From Druceiella hillmani (taxonomy: Eukaryota > Arthropoda > Insecta > Lepidoptera > Hepialidae): a DNA stretch of 64,000 bases. Where the stretch lies: the NCBI GenBank assembly GCA_039881145.1, contig JAYKKI010000066.1, forward strand, positions 7,327,501-7,391,500. The letters are read 5' to 3'. Shown piece by piece: positions 35,831 to 48,771 of the stretch. Within the stretch, counting starts at the first letter, position 1. The number at the start of each line of letters is the position of its first letter. The position numbers and the translations under genes were made by a program. Below the pieces are notes generated by a model, which worked only from the letters and a program-made list of their open reading frames with translations, ran no database searches and was not told where the DNA came from.

Positions 35831-36757
35831 CCCCCTTTCATGTGCGAAAAAAATGAGGCCAATATTTGTTTTACCTTTAAATGAGTTCTATGAAACGCTT
35901 TTATGCTAATGAGATGCAAATAGACACAAGTTTTTACTTAAAAATTAAAGTATGATGAGATACGTTTAGACACCTAAACAACTGAAACTGAAAATTGCGT
36001 GAGGATAATTATACACGCAGAATAATTTAATTAAATTTTCTAGTAATAAGGTCATCACCGGAGGGATATTGCAACACGGATGAGAGATTTCGAAATTCCT
36101 TTGTTATTTGAACGGACTACACGAGGAACCAAATCAGTATGTAGCCTGACAGTTTATTATTATTATTTCTTACTTTTTAAATCATATCCAATATATATTT
36201 ATTTGTTGTTGTTATTTCACTCAACAGGTGTCTAAAAAATAATTTGACTTTCTCTGACAATATATTATACGTCAAAAATACTTATTGTCGATAGAAGCTC
36301 TAATATTATAATTTGAAATACGTCCCCTAGTTTAGGTCCAGTGAATTCAAATAGCTTTTAAATATTAATTTTATTTTCAGGTAAACCGATTTTACACCGA
36401 AGATGTTTATTTTCAAGTATATACTAGAAACATATTAGAAATATTTATAATTGTTCAAAGAATATCGAAACATTTTATTATCATATCAAGTGAAAGTTCA
36501 GAAAAATTATATGATATAAGTATGGTGTTTTAAGGTACAGTAATACAATTTACCCGTACAGCACAGAACACTAGATTTGTCAAATGTAGCTAAGCAGTCA
36601 AAACATGTTTCTGATATTAATTTAATAAAAGTGAATAACTGAATAAGGTATAATTAGTATTTCTTTCATTCTTTGAACATTGTATAAGTTATTTATATTA
36701 AAAGTTTTCAATAATTATGGGGAAAGAAAAAATAAAACTAAAGAAGCTGGTTTAGTA

Positions 36758-36815
36758 AATTTCCACTTGTATTTGTATTATAAATATAATTTCCACTTGT
36801 ATCTGTATTATAAAT
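36758..36815 (+). repeat. 30-bp tandem duplication
   Basis: A 28-base stretch starting AATTTCCACTTGTATTTGTA occurs at 36758-36785 and again at 36788-36815 with a single T/C difference. Near identity suggests a recent duplication. Confidence 0.85.
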
Positions 36816-37733
36816 CTGTAAACCTGACAATTCAAGAAAAAAAATCTTAACTGACACAAGAGGATCAATATTTAGCAACGTCACGTGGAGAAACTACAAA
36901 AGAAACTCGGTAATAAAAGTTATAACTAAGATAAATCACATTCAATAAATGTCTTGATATCGCGTGGTTCTAAACTCCAAAACTGCATTGAAGTATTCAT
37001 CTATAGAGCACAGTATACATAGTAGAAGCTAAAAAAAGTGATCTTTAATTACTTCATAGCGGTTAATTCGTTAAAATAAAAGTACGGGTATGTTTAAACT
37101 TGATATTGCGTAGAATCTCATCTCTACTTCATAGACAAGATGAAGTAAAAATACTACATACGAAACAATAAACATACTAAAGGAAACAGGAAAGTTTGCT
37201 AATGAGGTTTACGTCATTTCGGAGCATTATGTTTAACACTTTCGCTATTTTATTTAAGAGAATGTTGGCGCTTTCTATTGCTTTTGGATACACCAATATT
37301 TCCTTAATATATACAAGACATTCTGCTAATTTTTTTTGAAAGGAAATTAAACCATAAAACGCGCAGTGATTCTAATAAATAATGATGCTATTAAGTTTAA
37401 TAAATGTGGATGCATTCTCCATGAACTTGTAGATCATTATAGCGACAAACTTAAAAATAAATATAATAAAGACATTATTATTGTGATTTGAATGTCTTAA
37501 GTCTAAATAAAAAAAACAATGTATTAAAATGATTACAATTTATATTGACTGCCAATCACCTATTCGGAATGACTTTGAAGAAGAAGTTTTTTAAAATCTC
37601 TTTTTCAAGTTAGCAGGATACATTGAGATGTTATAAATATTCTAGGTACATACACATAATTTTATACTATTTTCAATCATTGTAAATTCATAATGTACAT
37701 ACATACAAATATTCATTTCTTATTTTCATTATT

Positions 37734-37799
37734 AAAAGCCCTTTTTATACATTAAAAAGCCTTTTTATACATTAAAAAGCCTTTTTATACATTAAAAAA
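37734..37799 (+). repeat. 20-bp tandem repeat, about 3.3 copies
   Basis: Units of ATTAAAAAGCCTTTTTATAC repeated three times, with a partial fourth; the first unit has AGCCC in place of AAGCC. Each unit is itself partly self-complementary (AAAAAG / CTTTTT), so the array can form small fold-backs. Confidence 0.9.
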
Positions 37800-39839
37800 T
37801 ATAGAAATATTTTTATTTGTTTATTAAATATTTAACGGACTTATATTATATAAGCAGCGTGTAAAAACTCCATTAAGTAAAGGTGAAAAAAGAAAACAAT
37901 AGTTTACGATTCGATGTCGTGAAAGTAATGCAAAAAACTTATATTTCGTAAGTATGAAATAACATGACCGGTTCCTGGAACTGTATGCGAACATGTGTTA
38001 ACAATTTCAAACTCTCATATTTCGAAGTCCTTAAAACATCGGGGTACACAATTCCACCTCCGCTAAAACCGTTACAGAGGTTTTATGTTGTTCAATTGCT
38101 CACTGTAACATCCATCTACAAAAGCATGATAAAATAACGATTATTTTTAAATTTTATTTTAATTAACAATAATAACTTTCATAAAGTTTTAAGATTTGCG
38201 GTTAGAAAATTATTTAATATTTACCCTTAACACATGAAAATAAAGAAGTGCGCACAATATTACAGTTTGAAAAATTCAAATAAAAAACAAAATTTAATTA
38301 TATAAAACTCCAAACGGTTTTAAGTTTTTAAGAGGAATCAGATTCTCACAACAAGTGATGGTTCATATTGAGCAAATTGATTTTATTTTTAGTTTCTAAA
38401 ATTTTGTTTTGTAGGATTAAGGCTTTAATAATTACAAGGTTACAAATTTATAGGACAGGGAAGCTACTGAATTATTAGTTTAATAAATAACTAGTTCATT
38501 GCCTTATGCCTAGAGGGCATATACATGCTTTCGTTTATACGGTGCCGTTGACAGATAGTAAAGAAGACAAAACTTTTTTTTTGTTCCAAAAAGGTTGCTT
38601 ATATTTAAATATCTTTACTCATTAATAGACCAAAGAAATTAGGATTCGTCAGTTTATTTGATAGAATATTTCAGAAAATATTTAACTTACTAGCCGAATA
38701 CAAGTTCATTAAATAACTGACGTTTTGCTAATTTGATATTAAGATGTTTTGTCAACTAATATTAATATAAATTAGTGTACTTCTCAATTACGGTTTCCAT
38801 TACATTGGACATAAGATTATTTGAAGGACAGTCTAAATACTGATAAAATGTAATCCAATATCTTCGAAGACATAATATTACTTAAAGGCTTGATTATAGT
38901 TTTTCGTCCTTAATTTTTTGTATAAGTTATTCAGACAACATATGTTGACAACATATTGTGTGAACACAAAAACAGTAAGATGAATCCTTTTCAGCTGCTT
39001 TAAAGTGACGAACAAATAATGAGTTTAGTGAAGATCCAATTTAAGCCAAATTGACTTTACTTACACAGGATAAACTCATAATAACAGGCTTGTTGCGACA
39101 TATCATTTTTGGAAAAACCAGACCGTTTTGACATTTTTTCAAAATGTCAACCAAACAATGAAGTACAAAATTAATTTTGTGTATAAAAAATTAATTTACT
39201 CTATTGGCCATTCTCTTCTACTCGTCGACGCTGAATATTTTAAAATGGGACATAGGAAAACACTTGTCAAACATAAAAGCAAAAACATTAAAAACTTTAA
39301 TGTTTTGCAAAACCGCTTATAATAACGGTTTATCCGAGCAGTGGAGCATAATACAAATATCAATAAAAGTTGATAATGTTTGTTTTACGACAATAACCCT
39401 TGCTGAAAACAATTTCAGAAACAATTGTCTATTGGCTCGTGCATAATGTTAGCGTATTCGTGGAAAGAGACGGATGCTATTTTTTTATATTAAAGTAAAT
39501 TATTATCTGCTAGTTATGGCTAAAAAACCGGTCAAGTGCAAGGTTTAAATACTTATCCAATTTGTTTCCAAGCATAATATATATTTAATGATACCTAATA
39601 CATTTATTACAATGTATATTTTTTAAAAATACGATATTTGGAAATATTGTTAAAGTTTTCCTACAATGCTTGCATAGGCTTCCAGAGACCTTTTATCACT
39701 GAACCTAATTTTTTGCATAAATTTCCATTTAGTAGTGTGAGGAATAAGTGGGGGTGAACATTATAAGAACATTAAGTATATGTATTTTCGATATATATCT
39801 GAAGATACACTACCTAAAATTTTGACAATCCACTCTATA

Positions 39840-40360
39840 AACCAAAATTGTAAAAATTTTCAATTTTCGGCCATAAAATTTCAATATAATTTTTTTTTCA
39901 GTTCAGATATATGCGGCTTATTATGCATTTTTGCTATGGCAAATTTAATTGTTGGGATGTGCCCTTAAAATTTTCCTCTTTATGTTTTTAAGTATTAGCT
40001 ATTCGTATATAGCATATATGCGACTTAATATGTTTTATTACTATGCCAAACTTAATTGTGGGTATATGCCCTTAATATTTTCCCAAAACTATTTTTGAGC
40101 ATATTGAATTGCATATATTCACATATATGCAAATCAATATGCTTTATGTTCTATGTATTCTAATTTAAAATTTAATTTATTTACGAAATTTAATTTTTGA
40201 TATATGCCCATAAAATTTCTCTATAAATATTTTTAGCTTCTTAAGTATATGCGACTTAACTTGTTTTACTATCATGCAAAATTTAATTGCTGGGATATGC
40301 CACCAAAATTTTCTCATATATATTTTTGATTGTTATCTGTTTAGATACATGCTATTTAGT
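39840..40360 (+). repeat. Degenerate tandem array of about 107-bp units
   Basis: Four to five units. ATATGCGRCTTAATATG-like anchors occur near 39909, 40016, 40124, 40245 and, in weak form, 40343. Each is followed by GCAAAWTTAATTGYTGGGAT, TGCCCWTAAAATTTTC and a short TTTTTA-AGT linker. The ORFs at 39780-39968 and 40287-40487 run partly through the array and are not supported as genes. Confidence 0.8.
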
Positions 40361-40639
40361 ACGCTTCGACGGAGATGGGAGACATTTAGTTGGAGTCAGA
40401 CCTAGTCTCACAAAATTGGCAATTGTCGGAAAATGCACTTGTAATTCATTTACTTCATTTGAGTTTTCGTTTTCAATAACTCGTTAGGAATACATTTGTT
40501 ATGGGTTTCGTCAAGTTTGTAAAATTTTGTAAAGATTCGTGTAGTAACATTTTTACAAACATCACATTGTTTCAAATTTTAATATTGTACCCGCCACGAA
40601 CACACCATTTACCAAAAGTACTTAAATTTTATCCCAATT

Positions 40640-41240
40640 TAATTTTTATTGATTTAATAATGCTTGAATAAGAATAAAAATAAGGTTGGACGTAGGAATC
40701 AAAACAAGTTACTTAGAGGAAAGCGTCGCGTGAATGACGGGGACGTATGGTATGCGGGTGAAGAAGTTTTAATTTTAACAAACGGATGCAGGGAGCATTG
40801 TTACCGAAACAGAATTCTGTTCTAGTCACACAACGGATTATAGCAACATAGTATAAAGTATAAAGCAAGGAAATGCAATTTGTACCAGTAACTTTTGTTG
40901 TAGTAATGTCATATTTTTATCAACATCAACTAAATACAAATCACATGTCAAACAAATTGTACTTCAGTGAGTAAAATCCGAAGAAAGTTGATACTTTTCA
41001 CATGCTATATTGGAGGAGAAAACTGCCCATAGACTGACGAAAAGACATGTTCTAAATTAATTCTGAGTTATCAACCATTTGGTACCAACAATTTCTCAGT
41101 GTAGACAAACTGGTTTTTGTAAGGGAAGCGGATCCTAATTATTACGGGAATCAAAGTAAAATCATCACGAAAATTTCAGTCCCTACCTCCTTATGATAAA
41201 ACGGAGGCAGTGTAGAATCAATAGAAGTTCAATACCGATA
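40640..41240. other. GC-richer unassigned stretch
   Basis: Slightly GC-richer than its surroundings, with blocks such as GAAAGCGTCGCGTGAATGAC near 40719 and GGGAAGCGGATCCTAATTAT near 41121. It may be an old retroelement fragment. No intact reading frame or diagnostic motif was found on either strand. Confidence 0.3.
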
Positions 41241-41319
41241 AGACTTTTAACAATAAAGCTACGACGAAAAAAGGAAGGTTGAGTATTTATATTACAATTA
41301 CATTTAACTAAATAACTTG

Positions 41320-41384
41320 AATTAATTTTTAGCCTTCGCACCTCTAGTAATTATATTACTAGAGGTGGGAAGGCAAAATTAATT
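41320..41384. repeat. 65-bp near-perfect palindrome
   Basis: Arms of about 30 bases: AATTAATTTTTAGCCTTCGC then ACCTCTAGTAAT on the left, and ATTACTAGAGGTGGGAAGGC then AAAATTAATT on the right, around a central TA. There are only a few mismatches or indels. It would fold as a long stem on either strand. No terminal repeats or coding sequence were found around it. Confidence 0.85.
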
Positions 41385-41619
41385 AAAATCAATTATCTAC
41401 AATAAAATAATTGATGCATATAATAATCGACGGCAGCAGTGCAAAAGGAAAACATGGAATTTTGATATTGCGTTCTAATATTGCCACTAAAATTTACTAT
41501 TACTAACTAATATCGCATAAAAATAAAAAATGTGTATATTTATACTAGTACGGCTATTCATTTATATAATTATTGTTTTTGAAAGGTTTAACTAAATTGA
41601 CTGTTGTAATTTTTACAAT

Positions 41620-41690
41620 ATTGCTAGCGTAATGGTTAGAGAGTAACTGCTGTATTTGTCTCCAAGGATCGATTTCAAATGAGCTATATG
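41620..41690 (+). mobile_element. tRNA-like SINE head remnant
   Basis: TAGCGTAATGGTTAG (41625-41639) fits a pol III A box, and GATCGATTTCAAATG about 30 bases later resembles a degenerate B box. Spacing suits a tRNA-derived promoter, but the flanking stems do not close into an intact tRNA, so this is a SINE or tRNA pseudogene relic at best. Confidence 0.45.
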
Positions 41691-41868
41691 AAAAACAATG
41701 CATTTTTATCGACATTCATCTTAAAGTTTCTAAATAGACACCACTGAAAATACGATAAATTGTACTGGGCCTACAACATTCATATCTTTATAGAGATGTC
41801 AATTACTTGATCCTTCAAATAAATGAATTTATTTATTTATTCTAAGCACCCCATATCCTACTTATAGA

Positions 41869-41923
41869 TTTACTCAAAGTTTTGGACATAATAAGTAATA
41901 TTATGTCCAAAACATTGAGTAAA
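41869..41923. repeat. Hairpin: 25-nt arms with 1 mismatch, 5-base loop
   Basis: 41869-41893 (TTTACTCAAAGTTTTGGACA then TAATA) pairs with 41899-41923 with one mismatch in 25, around AGTAA. The strongest fold-back per base in the window together with 28421-28462. It lies only about 500 bases from the 41320-41384 palindrome. Confidence 0.88.
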
Positions 41924-43079
41924 GGAAAAAATATGCAGTAATTTCATTAGTATCAGCTCTAATTCACAAACCAACTCCACTACCATTGAAGGTGTGATTA
42001 ATGGAGAAGAAAAATATCAAAATTGAGTTCAGCCCGTAATAATGCATTCAACAATGCGAGTGCACGAAAGAGTGGTGAATGCTACAAGATATTCTTGTTT
42101 TATGCAGGCTACATAAATTATGATGTCTTCCTCTTATGTAAAAGCCAAAAGTTTCTAAGCCCCAGAACGAAGAGTTATGACTTTATCATTAAAAAAAATG
42201 CATGATAAAAAGCAATTACTGCTAGAATTGAAGATAATTACACTCGACCATGCCCCTTATAAAATTTGAAGGGAATAAACAAATTATACATTTTGTAATA
42301 CGAATACCTACAGAACTTTTTTTAACATTTTCTCCGGCATGAGGATTTATTAAATTTATAGGTTATGAGACTAAATAAAGACACGCTTTTAAAAATACTT
42401 CAACGAAAAGCAAAAAATAATTGTTAAAACAGTTTTCTCTTTCTACTCTATGAGGACTCTAGTGTAAGCCATGTTTATTATTGGGTATAATGGTTGAGGG
42501 TAAAATTTATATTTTGTCTTGAGATGTACCTCAAATGTTACCATGAGTGCATTTTCATTCACTTAATATTAATTCGAGAAGCAAAATCATTTATTTTCGT
42601 GATAAAGTTCCTCACGCTTTCACACTTACTCAATAACAAAGATAGCTTCGACTATAGTCCTCTCTGAGTAGACAGAGAAAATAGGTTCGATAATTATTTT
42701 TTGTTTTTTGCTGCAGTATTTTGAAAGTAGGTCTGTTTTTAATTTTTTAAACTCTTAATTTATTTTTATACTTTTAGTATTATATTTTTATTTCAATACT
42801 AATTTTCTGTTATTATATGCAATTGCTGTATTACCTACTTTTCTAGATAACAATGAAAGATTTCAATAATCCAACCGTCTAGAAGTATATAAAAATTTAA
42901 TTGAGAATTCTGTTATTTTTTGTTTTAATACTATTTTTTTTAAATTTCAGGTACTTATTTTATTTTCATCACAATTATACACCACTGTCAAGTTTCAAAA
43001 CGGTCAACAATTAGAAGTGAACGCAAATTCGTTCCGCAGATTTCATTACATAGTTAGTTCCAGGTTGACCTAATTGAAA

Positions 43080-43250
43080 GCGTGTTAAACACTAGTCTAA
43101 CTTCCCTCGAAATCGAACCTGGATCCCCGCGGTGCTCCGCGCCGTCCAATGATACTTGTATTTCGGTAAAGATAATATATTTATATTTCAAGAATACTAC
43201 GGATTAAAATCTCGAATTCGATGTGATGAAGTGTGGGAATGCTGTATATA
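43080..43250 (-). mobile_element. tRNA-derived SINE-like remnant
   Basis: The minus strand carries AGGTTCGATTTC (43120-43109) as B box, after GGCGCGGAGCACCGCGGGGA. It resembles the block at 34660-34700, including the GGGGAT spacer before the B box, and is likewise followed on the right by a CA-rich microsatellite. Probably the same SINE family. Confidence 0.6.
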
Positions 43251-43329
43251 CATACACACACAAACACACACACACACACACATACACACACACACACATA
43301 TGTGTGTGTGTATGTGTTTTTGTGTTTGT
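43250..43329. repeat. (CA)n then (TG)n microsatellite, self-complementary
   Basis: A CA tract (43253-43300) turns into a TG tract (43301-43329) around CATATG, so the two halves are complementary and can fold back. ORFs on both strands here (His/Thr and Cys/Val repeats) are microsatellite artefacts. Confidence 0.95.
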
Positions 43330-43719
43330 CGATTATCACTCAATATGAGATAGAATATATACAAGGTGTGTGTGGTAGAAGAAAGACAGATGCGATTGAA
43401 TAGCGATACGAAAAATAGCAAAAAATTGAAAAGTTCACATTCAGAAGGGGACGTCTAAATCTAATAAGGTAAAAGAAAGATTTCTGAAGTAAATGAAATT
43501 TTCCATTTTTTAAATTATTTTCCTTTTAAACTATGTCACTAGGATGTTTCTCAACGAACTATATTTTGCGGTGGAGTTTACCAGGAAGAGTTTAAGTGAA
43601 ATTTATTAGGAATTAAACAAGTGCTGTACGTTTACCTTCGTATCGCAATAACTGTAGTGGGGATACCAAAAAAATGAAACGAAATGATATCAACCGTTGT
43701 TATACATCTTACTTATACA

Positions 43720-43990
43720 ATAAATCTGATCTCCATCCATAGCTTTTTTCAAGGCATTTTGCACTTTGAAAGTGAATTACAACAAAGTGATTAAAAAACT
43801 TAAATTTCAAAGTTGCAGTAAGTTGAAACAAGTTTCGCTTTGCCCTCGCCGCTGATTTGTTCACGTGGAAAGAGCGGGTAAACTTTTTAAGATCGACTGA
43901 TATTAGCATAGTTTTGGGTTGGATAGAACATTGTTCGAAGACATACATACTTAAAACTCGGAGTCGCCTTAAATTTAACGAAGTTATTTG
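43720..43990 (+). repeat. Dispersed repeat family, partial copy F
   Basis: Contains GTGAATTACAACAAAGTGAT, a TTGAAACAAGTTTCGC block, GAAAGAGCGGGTAAACTTTT and GACTGATATTAGCATAGTTT at about 43898-43917, in the order seen in copies A, C and E. After it both E and F show a RAAGACATACATACTTAAA / TATGTACTTACTTAAA block, so the relationship extends beyond the core. Confidence 0.6.
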
Positions 43991-46900
43991 ATATTTTACA
44001 ATGATTTAAATCTTTGTTATTCATAATTTAAAGAGCGTTATTTATTATATTTATCCATACGTTAATTATTATATATTAAAAGTTACTTCGTTAAAAATAT
44101 TCGATTAAAATTAAAATGCATTTTTTCTGCCTATATTTCCTACTTTTACTAATATTCTTTTCTCTTTTTCTACGAATATTTTCTATTAATAACCTCTTTT
44201 TTGCCATATATATGAAATTCAGCTCACTTAAGTATTATTTCGACTAAAAGTGACCGATCTTTTATTAAAAAAAGATATTTTGAAATAAACTGTTAAAATA
44301 TTAAAATATTGTACTCATTAGATTTTTATATTAATGCAGACGTGTTTGTAGAAAACTAATTGCATTATCACTTTCGCCATTAAAATTTTCAACTACCACT
44401 GTCCAACTCTTTACATTTTCCATAATTCTTTTGTTTTAACAGCGCTTTGAGGTCTCACATATTGTAAATTTCTAACCTGACAATTATTGCTGCCTTTATA
44501 CGCTGAACATGCTGTCGACACCACGCAGGCACAATGAGAATAAATTTATTCGACGAGCACTAGAAAATGAATGCTGTTTTTCTACGTCACACAAAAAGCA
44601 GATATTTCGTTCTTAGCATTTTTAGCAGCAAGTTAACCTATTGCATTATATCTATGTATATATCTAAAAATGCTGTTAGATTACTCATTATATACCTAAT
44701 TTTACCTTTGTCGTTACCATATTGAGATTCAACTTTTCACTTTAAGAATGGTATGACTATTTTACATAAGTATTTTATTGGGAGCCAATAGAGAAGGAAG
44801 TGACAGTATTTCGTACATAATTAAATTGATTATCACTTTATAATTCCAATTTCATTTCCAACGTCACTGATAAATATGTGGAGATAGTTTTATAACATAA
44901 AATCCATTCAAATAAAGCCTATTTATTAATATTTGTTGTAAATTAGGAATGACTATAAGAGCATGTAACTACAAAAAAGCTAAATTAAAAAAAAGCAAAC
45001 TGTTGAAGGGTTTATTTAAAAAAATATTTTTTTATTGAAAACGATATGGAAAAGCATCAATTACACCCATGACGGTTTATCTAATAAAAATCCATGGTAA
45101 ATGTCCTTGGTGATTACTCGTCTGTGATTCTTCTTTCTACTATAAGAGCTTCAAACTCACCATAGGCGTTAATATGTTAATACAGACTTTGTATATTATG
45201 AGTAGCACTTTTCTAATAATTCGATAGAAAAAAGTTGTTCACGTTCACATTGGGAAAGTTTGACTGATGGGCAAGGATTTCATTCAGTCTGATACCTAGG
45301 CATTAACTTATAATTTCGTTTCAACTGCCTGTTTCTCTCTCTAATGTACTACAAACTAGACTATAAAACATAATATTTAATGATGAGAGTTATTTGTGGA
45401 TAATAAAAATAACGGTAAACATAGGAGAGTAACTGATACTTCCGCTGCTTTTTTATTGTGAAATCATCTTTATTTTTGCCTTCCATTTGAATAATATTAA
45501 AAAAACTGTCAAAATTAAAATTAAATTTTATAAGTATTCCCCAATTTTTTTAAACGCCTTTTGCCAAATATAGGCATACAAATTATATGCATTGTGCATT
45601 CTTCGGAAAGGTGATCATGGATATACAATCAGACATGCAAATTTTAGCTGCTTGGTACATCATTACTGATCGTTATATAGTGTTGTATCAACACGAATTT
45701 CTGTTAATTTGTTTCTTATATACGTTACTGTTTTATATTCCAAAACCCTGGTCTTCATTTTACGTTTATATCCAATGTTTTAGTTCAATCACACAATAAA
45801 ATTTTATGCCAATAGTTTAATGTACAATCACGTAATAAAAGGTTATAAAGGAACAGTTTTTCAATACAGGCTTTTAAAATTACCTGAAAAACTTTACACT
45901 ATCGAAATCATTACAATAGTTACACTGTGTAAATTATCGCTATATACTTAATAGAATGTATTCCATCAAATACAATTTCTTTTACGGAATAACTCCTTGT
46001 TAACTAACTGCTTCTCTTCTGTAAAGAAATTTAATCTCAATTCTAATTTAATTAAGAAATAGAATTTTATAAACCTCACTTAAAAAGTACATAATAATTA
46101 TATCACTTAATGTCGTAATTACCCGTGTATCAAAGCCACGAATTGGCAGATAGTGAAAGAATGCACTCAATATTATAAAAAAGGAACATAAACCACACAC
46201 TTATATTTCTTAACATGATATGATCAAATTTATTAATTGGATGTTAAAGCGACATCAGGTATATTATTTTTTCGTATATTTATTAAAAATTAATCAAGTA
46301 CTAATAAAGTGGCTCTGATTCACATCAAATGTAATAGACGTAATTCATATTTTGTTATGTTTTTGTTTTACAAAATACCTATCTTGAAAATGATTAAATC
46401 GCTTTTAATATACTCACAATAATATAACTTCATTTTCTTATAATACTAATGTTGTAAAGTTCAATGTATATTTAACCAAATAATAATTGACCCCATTTGA
46501 GAGTTGATCTGCCGTGAGAGTGAAGATTTTTCCATAAAATTTTATACAATGTTATTATGTGGCAATAATTCATGCAAAAATTTAGCAAAAAAAGTAACTT
46601 CCTTTTTAGTCTATTAAAAAGAAGCTAAAAAATACTCTGAAAAATAAAAATTCAGACGTACAAAACCTAAGACAATTTTTCATGCTATTTCTTGTTTATA
46701 TCATATAGTTTTAGTATTTTTGTATCAGAGAATTTGTAAAATATTGCAAAAAGATTACTTTACTTTCTCATGAGGTAAAAAATGTAGTCAATTATTTGAT
46801 GCAACACTGTGATACAACCAAATATGTCAGAAAATCGCCCAACATAAATATTTTTAGTCCTATGGGCTGTGTGAAAGTAAATCGTCTCTTTTTCATAGCT

Positions 46901-48435
46901 AGAATAGAATGTGAGAAAAATTGTAAATATTGTCAAAGGCTACTGTTAAGAAAATATGAATCTCGAAAGTACGTAACATTAAGTGGATATTAAAAAACCT
47001 CATACCACGTTTTCCTTACCTTATATCATATTTGTTTATGCATCATGATTGGTACTACAATAGTAATAAGGGTCAACAAGGAATAAAAAATTAGTTTCCA
47101 GAAAATAATTTGTAATAAATAATGAAATAAACACGTATTAATAATGAATTAAATGTTTAAGTCTTAAGTTGCTTTTTGGTAAAAGTTCCACTTAAAGTAA
47201 AGCGATTTTAAATGTTTTTTTTTCCTTCAACTTTACGAATTACTCTAAGAAGTATATTCATGCATGCGGGAGTAGTTAAATATATTATTGTGTATTAAAT
47301 TCATAAATATTTCTGTCAATCTAAATTCGTACAAAGTATACATGAATCTGGCTTAAATCTTTTGTATTCGATATTACCATAGAATAGCTACGAAAATAAT
47401 GTCAACTTTCCCCTTTTGTGGAGATTTTCGTGACGAATATTTTGTATATAATACACCGATAATAGTCACAAGCTAATCCACTAACATAATTCTTTCAGTG
47501 AACATCGTTGGCTCCTTCTATTGATATTTACATTAAACTTTTTTACATGAACGAGCCGTTATGATGAATGTTTTACGGAGAACATTTAGCTCACATTTTC
47601 AATTCCCAATGAGTTTCTTTCAGAAATCTACATGAATATATTTCTTTAATTTTTAATATTAATGGTAAGTGCTTTTGAATAAAATGTAAAATATAATAAT
47701 ACACTGAAAAACCTTTTTGAATGTTGGATTGTGACCTCATATTCAGGTTGTGGTTATTTGATATACGTATTTAGTATTTTTAAGTTTTTCAAAATATATT
47801 AGATATGTTGTAAAAACAAATAATGAAAAATATGTTTAAATAGGCCGTAATACAGATATTCAAAAAGAATTACATGTATTTTAAAAAGTATATACTCTAT
47901 ACTTATTTCAAACATCATGTGTATTTAAAAATTAAATCTCTTACCTTTTGACATACTTTGTTAACATAAGAAAGTCAAAATCGTTCACTTACTAGTCTAT
48001 TTAAAGTTGTTTAAAATTATATAAAATAAAGAGAAATTAGATTGTTGATATCTTTAATTTTTTTTAAACGAAATGTAATTTACTTATGCTAAAAAGAGAC
48101 GAAAATATTATTGGTTATGTGAATTAAGAACCGATTTTATTTATGACATAATATAATAACTGACCATATAACAAATTTAATTCACTAATTTAAAATTTAT
48201 GGACACAATATCGACAGCTACCATTATATTTAATTGAAGTATTAATATATTTTTTTCTCAAAGTGGCAACACTAAGACGATTGATGTTAATTTTAATAAA
48301 AAAATAACAAAACGTGTATAAGTAACAAAAAATAACTTATTTCATTAGTCTCATTATCGCTACTGGCATTATGTCATAATTAGTATATTGGGAAAACGTC
48401 TTTAATTTTTCAATCAATAACACCTATTTCTTGTA
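43991..48435. other. AT-rich interval, no gene seen
   Basis: No recognisable gene, repeat family or mobile-element end over 4.4 kb. The ORFs 45587-45799 and 46796-46993 lack known motifs and have composition typical of chance openings. Confidence 0.5.
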
Positions 48436-48437
48436 TT

Positions 48438-48771
48438 GAATATATTTGGCGTTAATTTTGTAGAAATTCATTTTTCACAATTAAATGAAACTACATGATG
48501 TAGTATTATTTCTATTCTCTTTAAGTTCAATACCACGACCTAGGTTTCGTTGTATTACAACATACTCAGGTGAGCTATTAGCAAAAGATTAACTATTATG
48601 AACATCCATCAGCATTTATATGTTTCAAACACAATAGCGGAAGTCGGGTTTATGTGGGTTTTCCCACTGCTTATGTTAGTGAGTTTATTGTAGGGGAGCG
48701 GTGTAAGTTTTATGACTTTCCTTAAGAAAGTAGAAATAATACTACATCACGTAGTTTCATTTAATTGTGAA
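48438..48771 (-). mobile_element. Solo PLE terminal repeat with inverted end
   Basis: 48438-48720 matches the PLE repeat at 10841-11129, including the ATTTATATGTTTCAAACA stretch, the CCCAC block and TTAGTGAGTTTATTG. It then switches at 48720 to an inverted copy of its own start: 48720-48771 is the reverse complement of about 48474-48525. The result is a small unit bounded by roughly 50-base inverted repeats, with no coding sequence, comparable to the palindromic unit at 32588-32855. Confidence 0.82.
48531..48575 (-). ncRNA. Hammerhead-like motif in solo PLE unit
   Basis: Minus strand: CUCAC, CUGAGUA (one core change), stem II GUUGU/ACAAC intact, GAAA, ACCUAGGU, C, GUGG. All paired parts are preserved apart from the core change, so the fold is likely but cleavage doubtful. 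Confidence 0.62.

Larger units (their letters stand above)
35831..39770. other. AT-rich interval with two small tandem repeats
   Basis: No gene recognised in about 3.9 kb. Short duplications at 36758-36815 and 37734-37799 are listed separately. Small ORFs at 39128-39446 overlap one another in different frames and show no motif. Confidence 0.45.

Noticed and set aside
41320..41384. Palindrome as an intrinsic terminator
   Set aside because: No bacterial features in the window and no T-run directly after the stem; a fold-back repeat is more likely.
43156..43421. Overlapping His/Thr- and Cys/Val-repeat ORFs on both strands
   Set aside because: Translation of (CA)n/(TG)n microsatellites.
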